Notes under the pieces: model-generated
Told to the model about the DNA's origin: nothing
Database searches by the model: none
Seen by the model: only the letters and a program-made list of their open reading frames with translations
NCBI GenBank assembly: GCA_910584055.1
Contig: CAJTZS010000003.1
Coordinates: 91,003-155,002, forward strand
Direction: 5' to 3'
Source: an uncultured Muribaculaceae bacterium
Lineage (GTDB): Bacteria; Bacteroidota; Bacteroidia; Bacteroidales; Muribaculaceae
Length of the DNA: 64,000 bases
Program-made: the position numbers and the translations under genes
Shown: positions 57,166 through 64,000 of the stretch, piece after piece
Layout of the letters: the number at the start of each line of letters is the position of its first letter
Numbering within the stretch: position 1 is the stretch's first letter

Positions 57166-57921
57166 ATGAGCGACACCAACGATTTCTTCATACCCGACAA
57201 CGAGGTCAGGCTTCCCGACGAGCTTGACTATAACCGTGTGTCGGAATATGTCAGGTCGGCGGAGGCTTTCTCCCGCTCCACCTACCAGAGCGTCTATATC
57301 ATTGACTTTTTCAGGCAGAATTTCCTGTACGTTTCGCCCAATCCGATGATTCTGTGCGGATTATCTCCGGAAGAAATGAAAGAGTTGGGCTATCGGTTCT
57401 ACCTCGACTATGTGCCGGAGGAAGAACAGTCGATGTTGCTTTTGCTGAACAGAGCCGGTTTTGATTTCTACAACAATATCCCTGTCGCTGAACGCAAGGA
57501 CTGGTATATCTCTTACGATTTCCATATTCTCAATGCAGGGCGCAAGATACTTGTCAACCACAAGCTGACCCCGCTGGCCCTCACCTCCGACGGACGGATA
57601 TGGCTTGCCCTTTGCGTTGTTTCGGCTGCGACACATACCGATGCCGGCCATATCGAGATGCACCGTGTCGATTCATCTGATTTCTTTGAGTATAATATGA
57701 ACACTTGCCGTTGGGACAAGCGGCAGATGCCGATATTGACCGACGGCGAAAAGTTGGTGCTTACTCTATCCATACAAGGTTATACCATGATGGATATTGC
57801 CGACAGTATGTGCCTTTCTCCAGTCACAATCAAGAAATACCGTCAACGTATCTTTGAGAAACTTGATGTCCGCAACATCTCCGAAGCGATTGTTGCCGCT
57901 ACCAACAACAAGCTACTATAA
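57166..57921 (+). CDS. LuxR-type regulator with PAS-like sensor region
   Basis: 251 residues from ATG 57166; ATG 57142 is an alternative. N-terminal ~160 residues resemble a PAS-like fold (YIIDFFRQNFLYVSPNPMILCGLSPEEMKELGY). C-terminal LuxR HTH: LTDGEKLVLTLSIQGYTMMDIADSMCLSPVTIKKYRQRIFEKLDV. Such regulators are common near Bacteroides surface-protein operons. It overlaps the 3' end of the opposite-strand gene by 6 bases. A candidate controller of the dyad sites at 58.5 kb. Confidence 0.8.
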   Translation: MSDTNDFFIPDNEVRLPDELDYNRVSEYVRSAEAFSRSTYQSVYIIDFFRQNFLYVSPNPMILCGLSPEEMKELGYRFYLDYVPEEEQSMLLLLNRAGFDFYNNIPVAERKDWYISYDFHILNAGRKILVNHKLTPLALTSDGRIWLALCVVSAATHTDAGHIEMHRVDSSDFFEYNMNTCRWDKRQMPILTDGEKLVLTLSIQGYTMMDIADSMCLSPVTIKKYRQRIFEKLDVRNISEAIVAATNNKLL

Positions 57922-58452
57922 ATTGCGGCAGAGATAGAATCGCGGAAAGTGCTTCACCTCACGACCTACGGCGATATTTGCCGCTATGCGTGCGCAGATA
58001 TGTGCCGCCGTCTTTTGTGCGGATTCACTTGTATCGCCATTCCTTATTGCAGGGTGTGACTGCTGTAGCCAGTCACAATCAGGCACATTCCAGAAAGCAC
58101 AGTACCCCGCCATATACTCAGCCGCCCATACGCGCAAATCACTCTTGCCAAGCAATTCCCTGTCATCACCGGACATTACGACCATAGCACCTGCGCCGTT
58201 CACAAAATCGAATGGATAAATCAAAGGCACAGCCACATTATCTATCGTTTTCAGGCAAGAAGATCCGTTACCGCCATACTCCGCCATTATATTTACAGAG
58301 GATTGTTCTGGGAAGCAGTTGCCGCCATGATTGATATGAACATCCCGGAAACCGAGTTTTGTCATCTCCGGCAACACGTACTCTATAAAGCGTCGTGAGC
58401 CGATAATCATTACACGGCACTCCGAGATAAGATGTTTTTCTTCGTCGGTCAT
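57916..58452 (-). CDS. Unrecognised protein with partial Rossmann-like start
   Basis: 178 residues. ISECRVMIIGSRRFIEYVLPEMTKLGFRDVHI resembles the first beta-alpha-beta of a ThiF/E1- or NAD-binding fold, but the usual Gly-rich loop is GSRRF. The rest (PFDFVNGAGAMVVMSGDDREL, AHICARIAANIAVGREVK) suggests a ThiF-like core without ATP-binding arginines or a catalytic Cys. It is transcribed from the same 58.5 kb regulatory region as the outer-membrane operon, so it may belong to the same response. Confidence 0.55.
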   Translation of the reverse strand: MTDEEKHLISECRVMIIGSRRFIEYVLPEMTKLGFRDVHINHGGNCFPEQSSVNIMAEYGGNGSSCLKTIDNVAVPLIYPFDFVNGAGAMVVMSGDDRELLGKSDLRVWAAEYMAGYCAFWNVPDCDWLQQSHPAIRNGDTSESAQKTAAHICARIAANIAVGREVKHFPRFYLCRNL

Positions 58453-58473
58453 ATTGAATTATTTACTACACTG

Positions 58474-58598
58474 CAAAATTAGAAATACCCCAAAGGCTGT
58501 GCCATATACAAAAGTATATATTTTATCCTCTGCGCCATAGCAGGGTGCAATCATATACTTTTGGATATGGCAAGGAATTTTCTACGGCTGTAATTTTG
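58474..58598. promoter_or_regulatory. Symmetric divergent promoter pair with matched dyad operators
   Basis: TAATTTTG boxes face outward at 58481-58474 (minus) and 58591-58598 (plus). Each has the 20-base element ATATACTTTTGKATATGGCA ending exactly 18 bases upstream (58519-58500 and 58553-58572, 19/20 identity). Each element contains the dyad ATATAC-N4-GTATAT (perfect on the left, one mismatch on the right). Estimated dyad centre is about -42, the position of class II activators. Confidence 0.7.
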
Positions 58599-58619
58599 CA
58601 GCAGAAAAAAATATAAGTT

Positions 58620-59228
58620 ATGAATAAAATAATCACATTCATCATCGCGCTGCTTTGTGCATTAAGTGCCGTGGCGCAGAACCGCTGGCATCTATATGCC
58701 GGTGGAAGTATCTCCCACTTGTGTGAGAAACCGTGGATAAGCTCCGATAAATCATACGGTTGGGGAGGTGGAGCTTTCATAGGTGGAGGCTATGAGATCA
58801 ATTTCAATCCCCATTGGAGTCTTACCCCTCAGCTGGAACTTGCTTTTAACGACAATGGGGCATCGCTATCATCCAAAGAATTGGGGTTCTATGCCAATCA
58901 TGCGAACTGGCAGAGTATCTGGAGTCTGAACATTCCTATAATAACAAGTTTTAGATTCCCGATTACAGACTATACAGGTCTTCGCATTGGAGCCGGCCCA
59001 TATATTCAGGAAGCAATCTCCGGTCATCGATATGAATCTGACAGTGATAAAAAAGTATCTATGTCGGGAAATTTCGGTAATCGGTTCAATGTGGGCGTTG
59101 TCGGAGAAATTGCAGTTGAAACAGGCACACATTTTGCCTATATGGTCAGAACACGGTATCCTTTTCTTAAAGAGGGGTGGGTAAGAAAAACAATCAATTT
59201 ATCAGTGGGTGTTCGCTATTCGTTCTGA
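58620..59228 (+). CDS. Outer-membrane beta-barrel protein
   Basis: 202 residues. Signal peptide MNKIITFIIALLCALSAVAQ nearly identical to those of the next two genes. Eight-strand barrel pattern (WHLYAGGSISHLCEKPW, WGGGAFIGGGYEINF, NIPIITSFRFPITDY) ending in LSVGVRYSF with terminal Phe. PorT/OmpX-like. First gene of the operon driven by the 58.6 kb promoter. Confidence 0.75.
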   Translation: MNKIITFIIALLCALSAVAQNRWHLYAGGSISHLCEKPWISSDKSYGWGGGAFIGGGYEINFNPHWSLTPQLELAFNDNGASLSSKELGFYANHANWQSIWSLNIPIITSFRFPITDYTGLRIGAGPYIQEAISGHRYESDSDKKVSMSGNFGNRFNVGVVGEIAVETGTHFAYMVRTRYPFLKEGWVRKTINLSVGVRYSF

Positions 59229-59242
59229 ATAAATATCTGAAT

Positions 59243-61318
59243 ATGAAACCGATAATCACATTCATCCTCACACTCTTCTGCGCCTTTGCAGTTTCGGCAC
59301 AGAATCAAGAAGCAACTGATAGCCTTACTCGCTCACTGCAAGAAATTGTGGTCACAGCAAAGCAGCCAGCAACAAAACTTGTCGGCAATTCACTCGTGTC
59401 AACTATTGCAGGCTCAAATCTGCAAAATGCCGGGAATGCCTTTGATGTGCTTCAGCAGCTTCCTATGCTTTCAGTCGAAGACGATGCCGTATCAGTCACC
59501 GGCAAAGGAACACCGGCCATTTATATAGACGGACGCCCTATGCGTGACTATACCGAATTGCGCTCATTGAAGTCTTCAAATATCAAGACTGTGGAACTTG
59601 TTCTTGCACCCGGTGCCCAATATGAAAGCACTACCAATGCTGTCTTAAAAATCATTACACGAAAGAATTTCGTACAGGGTCTCAGCGCGAGCAACGAAAC
59701 AGAGATACGCGCCAAGCGCAAATGGTCAGTAACCAATCTTCTTGATTTCAGCTATCATAACGGAAAGTGGGAGCTTTTCGGAACAGGATATTATGACCAT
59801 GACAACAGCGTCATAAAAGGCTCTACAATCAATCATCTGATATACGAAGGCAAACCGACCTCAGTCGGCACGACCTTCAACAGCTCATTCCCTGAAAACA
59901 GCACTTTCGGCAAGCTGGGATTTAATTTCTCTGAGGGCAACCAGTCGTTAGGCGCATACTACAGGTTCTCCTACTCACATTCCAATCCGTTCAATCAAGG
60001 CACGGAATGGATAAATTCGGAAACTCCTTTGGAGCGTGACATTTCAGGTGAAGGCAACACCCGTAATCATCTCGTATCAGTATATTACGACAATACTTTC
60101 ATCGACAAGTATCATCTTCACTTTGACGGCAATTTCAGAAACATAAATAGCGATAAGAACAATTCTACATTATATGCTGCCAACCGGCTTCCGGATGTGA
60201 ATTCCACTCAACATAGAAATAGCTATCTTTGGGCCGGGAAACTATATGTGGACTTTCCTATGGCCGGAGGCAATCTCACTGTTGGTACACAGGATTCATA
60301 CACAAATACAAGACTTGACTATAATATGCTCAATCCGGAGGTCGGCAGCTATATACCCTCGTCACTTACCGATGCGAAACAGACATCTCTGGCCGCGTTT
60401 GCTTCATGGGCAAAACAATTCGGAAATTTCAGTTTGTCAGCCGGATTGAGGTATGAATATGTCGATTATCTGTTTACCGTTGACGGAAAGAAAGACAATA
60501 ATGTCAGCCGGACGGATAATTCCATCACCCCTGATATTTCACTAGGATATTTCTTCAATGAGACCTCAATGTTAAATCTAAGCTATCGAATGGCGACTGT
60601 CAAACCGCCGTATTCACAACTTACAGGAGGGATGTCCTATGCTGGAGAGCATGAGATAGAAGGAGGAAATCCGATGTTGCGCGATGAAAAGATGCACAAC
60701 GTGCAACTATTCGGGCAGTGGAACGACTTTATATTGCAGGTCGATTATATCCGCAGCCTTGACACATACGCCTTCGTCAAAGAACTTTACCCCGCATCTT
60801 CATTACAGATGCTGCTTCATCCCGTCAACGTGAACGTGTCAGAATTAAGCACCTATCTGATATGGAGCCGCCCGATACGCCGCTGGGTTCCGGAGGTCAC
60901 GCTCGGGATGGCCAAACCGTGGATGAAACTCGAGAATGACACATACAACAAACCTATTTTTTCCTATAGTTTCCAGAATTCCATCACTCTGCCGCATGGT
61001 TTCTATATATCGGCAAATGTCAGGGGACAAGGTTCCGGTGATATGCACACCAACCGTTTTGCCGCATCATGGTTTGTTTTGGACATGAGCTTGAGAAAGA
61101 CGTTCTTCAACAAGGCTCTTGCAATAAAGCTGACAGCAACAGACATCTTCAACACTCGTAACAACGACTGGAGCATGGATACTTACGGCATACTGATGAA
61201 CAAATACCAGAGCTACGACCGCAGGGGAATAACTCTAAGCGTACAGTACCAATTCCAGCCAAAGAAAAGCAAATACAAAGGTAAGGCAGCCTCAGAAGCT
61301 GAAATGAACCGACTGTAA
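59243..61318 (+). CDS. TonB-receptor-like outer-membrane protein 1
   Basis: 691 residues from ATG 59243. Signal peptide MKPIITFILTLFCAFAVSAQ. Plug domain without CarboxypepD or STN domain: LTRSLQEIVVTAKQPATKLV, NAFDVLQQLPMLSVEDDAVS, YIDGRPMRDYTEL, VELVLAPGAQYES. Barrel of the OMP_b-brl_3 type ending SVQYQFQPKKSKYKGK. Located 14 bases after the barrel gene. Ligand unknown. Confidence 0.85.
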   Translation: MKPIITFILTLFCAFAVSAQNQEATDSLTRSLQEIVVTAKQPATKLVGNSLVSTIAGSNLQNAGNAFDVLQQLPMLSVEDDAVSVTGKGTPAIYIDGRPMRDYTELRSLKSSNIKTVELVLAPGAQYESTTNAVLKIITRKNFVQGLSASNETEIRAKRKWSVTNLLDFSYHNGKWELFGTGYYDHDNSVIKGSTINHLIYEGKPTSVGTTFNSSFPENSTFGKLGFNFSEGNQSLGAYYRFSYSHSNPFNQGTEWINSETPLERDISGEGNTRNHLVSVYYDNTFIDKYHLHFDGNFRNINSDKNNSTLYAANRLPDVNSTQHRNSYLWAGKLYVDFPMAGGNLTVGTQDSYTNTRLDYNMLNPEVGSYIPSSLTDAKQTSLAAFASWAKQFGNFSLSAGLRYEYVDYLFTVDGKKDNNVSRTDNSITPDISLGYFFNETSMLNLSYRMATVKPPYSQLTGGMSYAGEHEIEGGNPMLRDEKMHNVQLFGQWNDFILQVDYIRSLDTYAFVKELYPASSLQMLLHPVNVNVSELSTYLIWSRPIRRWVPEVTLGMAKPWMKLENDTYNKPIFSYSFQNSITLPHGFYISANVRGQGSGDMHTNRFAASWFVLDMSLRKTFFNKALAIKLTATDIFNTRNNDWSMDTYGILMNKYQSYDRRGITLSVQYQFQPKKSKYKGKAASEAEMNRL

Positions 61319-61343
61319 TATTGCGTAATAAAACAACACTAAT

Positions 61344-63434
61344 ATGAAGCCGATAATCACATTCATCATGGTGTTTCTCTGTACCTTTGTTGCATTGGCA
61401 CAGACAGAAACGCCCGACACTATCGATGCGAAAGAACTTAACGAAGTGGTTGTCGAGGCGAAGCTGCAACGCACTTCGGCTACAGTATCGACCTACATCC
61501 CGACCAAACGCCAACGTAACGCCGCACAGAATGGTCCAGAATTACTTAACCACATGGCTATTCCACAACTCGGACTTGTTTCAGGCAATTCTGTTACAAC
61601 CAACTCAGGACAAAAGGTTGACCTATATATCGACTATGTGCCCGCATCGGAGCAAGACCTCAACGGTATGCGCATGGCCGACGTGAAGAAAGTGGAGTAT
61701 TTCGATTTTCCGACCGACCCGCGCTTTCAAGGCTCGCAACATGTAGTCAACTTCATCATGCAGAAGTATGAATACGGCGGATATGTAAAGGCTTATGCCA
61801 ACGAGTTCTTCATTGCCAACTCCGGGCAGCTTAATCTGTTCTCAAAGCTCCAATACAAACGTATGACATACGATATTGGCGTTGGTTCATGGTATTCGGC
61901 CAACGACCATAAGAGCCAGTCGACAATCGAAACTTATAGATTGCCCCAACTCGACGGTTCAATCAAAACTTTTGAACGTATTTCCGAGCCGGACTATGCC
62001 AAGACACGCCAACAATCCTATTGGCCGACCTTCAAGGCTACATACAACACCGACAATATAACGATGGTCAATACCTTAGGCGCAAATTTCTTTAGGTCAC
62101 CGAAGCAGAACACCGCTGGATCCGTTCATTTTATTCCAGCAGATTATCCCTCTATGGAATATACCAACGAGCAGGACAACCACTCGAATTCAATTACCTA
62201 TTCAGGAAATTGGAACTTTATTTTCCCAAAAGGTAATAGTTTGAGCTTCAATCCTTACTACTCATATGCGCATACAACTCAGCATACGCTTTATTCCGAG
62301 GTTGGAGGCTCTACATTTGCCAATGGAGCGAAGGATGATTCGCATCGAGCCACTGCAAAGCTACGGTTCATACATGATTTTGGGAAATATGGTAGTGTAA
62401 CCGGCATACTTAACGGTACGCTACTATCAAACCGCACCTCTTATTCAGGTACTTCCGATGCGTCTGATCGACTGACAACCTATCGTGTAGGCCCCGGAGC
62501 ATTCTATAACTTCAAGACCGAGAAATTCAATGGACTTATAGGTGGCGGTTTCAATTACGACCATTCAAAATTGGGCGATACATCTGAACACTCCACACAG
62601 CCGTGGATGGACCTGTCAATCCAATATGGTTTCAACAGCAAAAATTCCATCAGTCTTGAATTTCATCACGCCACATGGACTCTCGCCTCATCTTATCGCA
62701 GCACGGCTGTAATACAATCCAATCCTTTGTTCAGCTATACAGGAAATCCCGATGTCAGCCCATACAAAAGTTTTGATGCAAGTCTGCGATATGTGCTGAT
62801 ACCCAACAACAAATTCAATTTCGCAGCATTTTGCAATGGAGCTCTCATCACCAATCGTTATGCGTTTGTTTATCAAGCAACTCCCGATGGAATACTCCGC
62901 ACGATACAGCAGAAAGGTATGGGTGATTATTCATCACTTATTTATGGTGTCCAAGGAACAGCACGACTATTCAACAATTCATTGATGATAAACGGACAGA
63001 TTGCACATAGCATTGTCCAAAATGGCTCGCCTTTCGATTGGACCCGGAATAAAGTACTGTGGTATCTTCAGGCCTTTTATTATACAGGAGGCTGGAACTT
63101 TGGTCTGCAATATCAATCGCCGCAGGATTATTGTGATGGATATGTCAACGGCGCATGGATTAAAAACAAAAGCGCATATACCGCTATCGTGGGCTGGGGT
63201 AACTCAAAATGGAGTTTGAAAGGCACACTGACAAATCCTTTTCGTTGGAACTGGCACGCTTCATCATCCGAGACCACAAGCGCCAACTACGATGTTTCCA
63301 CAAAGTATTATAATACCAATTATCATTGTTATGTACTGGTGTCAGCGACATATACATTTGGCTTTGGTAAGAAAGTACAGCGTGGTAACGAAGCAACACA
63401 ACAAATGGGTACAGCTTCAAGCATTTTGAAATAG
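61344..63434 (+). CDS. TonB-receptor-like outer-membrane protein 2
   Basis: 696 residues. Signal peptide MKPIITFIMVFLCTFVALAQ. Plug: ELNEVVVEAKLQRTSATVS, DLYIDYVPASEQDLNGM, VEYFDFPTDPRFQGSQHVV. It lacks the KxPG-type plug sequence of its neighbour, so it is a diverged paralogue. The barrel ends SATYTFGFGKKVQ. Transcription ends in the hairpin at 63458. Same operon as the two genes before it. Confidence 0.85.
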   Translation: MKPIITFIMVFLCTFVALAQTETPDTIDAKELNEVVVEAKLQRTSATVSTYIPTKRQRNAAQNGPELLNHMAIPQLGLVSGNSVTTNSGQKVDLYIDYVPASEQDLNGMRMADVKKVEYFDFPTDPRFQGSQHVVNFIMQKYEYGGYVKAYANEFFIANSGQLNLFSKLQYKRMTYDIGVGSWYSANDHKSQSTIETYRLPQLDGSIKTFERISEPDYAKTRQQSYWPTFKATYNTDNITMVNTLGANFFRSPKQNTAGSVHFIPADYPSMEYTNEQDNHSNSITYSGNWNFIFPKGNSLSFNPYYSYAHTTQHTLYSEVGGSTFANGAKDDSHRATAKLRFIHDFGKYGSVTGILNGTLLSNRTSYSGTSDASDRLTTYRVGPGAFYNFKTEKFNGLIGGGFNYDHSKLGDTSEHSTQPWMDLSIQYGFNSKNSISLEFHHATWTLASSYRSTAVIQSNPLFSYTGNPDVSPYKSFDASLRYVLIPNNKFNFAAFCNGALITNRYAFVYQATPDGILRTIQQKGMGDYSSLIYGVQGTARLFNNSLMINGQIAHSIVQNGSPFDWTRNKVLWYLQAFYYTGGWNFGLQYQSPQDYCDGYVNGAWIKNKSAYTAIVGWGNSKWSLKGTLTNPFRWNWHASSSETTSANYDVSTKYYNTNYHCYVLVSATYTFGFGKKVQRGNEATQQMGTASSILK

Positions 63435-63457
63435 AAGCAGCTTAATCATACTACAAC

Positions 63458-63497
63458 GACAGTCAGCCCCGGCAGTGATTGTCGGGCTACTGTCTTT
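63458..63497 (+). terminator. Intrinsic terminator of the outer-membrane operon
   Basis: GACAGT-C-AGCCC (63458-63469) pairs with GGGCTACTGTC (63484-63494), one bulge, then TTT. Its loop CGGCAGTGATTGTCG is shared with the hairpin at 63876. Confidence 0.8.
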
Positions 63498-63548
63498 CTA
63501 ATTATTAAGAAAAAGCATTATGGGACGACAAAAACAAGAATTAAAAAT

Positions 63549-63773
63549 TTGGAAGAACTATATAATACTCCGGCTAATCTCCGATTGAAATATATAGCAA
63601 TTGCCATAGGTGTTATTATCCCTATCCTTCTTATGACCAAAATATTTTGGCCAAATATGCCTATTAAATTATATATGTTTTTGAGAGGGTGTGCCGGATT
63701 ATGTGCGATAGTATTCGTAATTATTGTTGGAGTCCTTGTTTACAGAGTCAACAGTGTGTTTATAAAACAGTGA
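63549..63773 (+). CDS. Small membrane protein, start uncertain
   Basis: 74 residues with two hydrophobic helices (YIAIAIGVIIPILLMTKIF and GLCAIVFVIIVGVLVYRV). The only start in this frame is TTG 63549. An ATG at 63520 begins a reading (MGRQKQELKIWKN) in another frame, and an A-rich run lies between the two, so the original gene may have been frameshifted there. No family recognised. Confidence 0.45.
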   Translation: MEELYNTPANLRLKYIAIAIGVIIPILLMTKIFWPNMPIKLYMFLRGCAGLCAIVFVIIVGVLVYRVNSVFIKQ

Positions 63774-63875
63774 GAGATTTCAGTTATTATCATCCGTATG
63801 GACAATATCTGATGATTCAAGAGCGCTGCATGGCATCCATTCACACATCGTTGAATCTTAATCCTACGACAAACA

Positions 63876-63920
63876 AAGACAGACAACCTCGGCAATGATT
63901 GTCGGGGTTGTCTGTCTTGC
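63876..63920 (+). terminator. Intrinsic terminator, second copy of the hairpin type
   Basis: AAGACAGACAACC (63876-63888) and GGTTGTCTGTCTT (63906-63918) form a 13-bp stem with the loop CGGCAATGATTGTCG. Closely related to the hairpin at 63458-63497. The remaining 80 bases to the window end show nothing clear. Confidence 0.75.
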
Positions 63921-64000
63921 ATTATAAAGTTGGTGGGCGATATATCGTATCCATCCGAAATAAGCCGACTTTTAAGTAGCGATTTTGATTGTGAACTTTG

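Overview
The window reads as chromosomal DNA of an anaerobic gut Bacteroidales (Bacteroides/Prevotella/Muribaculaceae-like). Reasons: TAnnTTTG -7 promoter boxes instead of E. coli-type -10 boxes, few obvious Shine-Dalgarno sites, a CTnDOT-type tra/mob/rteC conjugation module, and an ECF sigma/anti-sigma/TonB-receptor trio. No rRNA, tRNA or CRISPR array was seen. All functional names come from motif recognition by eye; no database search was run.

Region 1 (1-20.9 kb, all minus strand) is a lipid-linked aryl-polyene/flexirubin-type pigment cluster. Reading from its promoter near 20.96 kb it holds an aromatic amino-acid ammonia-lyase (aryl starter), FabG, FabF, four exported or outer-membrane proteins, a methyltransferase, ACP, LpxL-like acyltransferase, hotdog dehydratase, thioesterase, a ketosynthase, a second ACP, a ketosynthase fused to a chain-length-factor domain, a small EamA/SMR-like transporter, LolA, an exported protein, a second dehydratase, a glycosyltransferase-acyltransferase fusion, a CrtI-like oxidoreductase, a hydrolase, and an acyl-CoA ligase cut by the window edge. 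Many neighbours overlap by 1-30 bases. TTTAATG arrays and long hairpins sit between genes here, and in two places the arrays have become coding sequence.

Region 2 (21.0-31.3 kb) is a mosaic left part of an integrative element: an esterase, a tyrosine integrase broken by an in-frame TGA, a fragment of an AlbA_2 gene, a DUF1016/YhcG nuclease, an intact AlbA_2-HTH protein, a gene-free but highly structured 0.7 kb segment, a PcfK/PcfJ operon, DUF3873, and an AT-rich cargo gene with an HEYVH motif.

Region 3 (31.3-50.5 kb) is the conjugation machinery of a Bacteroides integrative and conjugative element (ICE). A minus-strand operon runs from traA through traQ to a lysozyme. A 0.95 kb gap with an unusual repeat field (candidate oriT or centromere) separates it from plus-strand mobA-mobB-mobC. 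rteC and an atypical RteB-like regulator follow. Extra items are a TraP-like protein made of two N-terminal primase modules without Toprim, and a 44-residue membrane peptide between traG and traI.

Region 4 (52.4-64 kb) encodes surface functions and regulators: ECF sigma, anti-sigma and a TonB-type receptor; a Crp/Fnr regulator; a LuxR-type regulator; an unrecognised protein; and an operon of three outer-membrane proteins with near-identical signal peptides. A matched pair of dyad sites controls the divergent promoters at 58.5 kb. The right end of the ICE could not be located.
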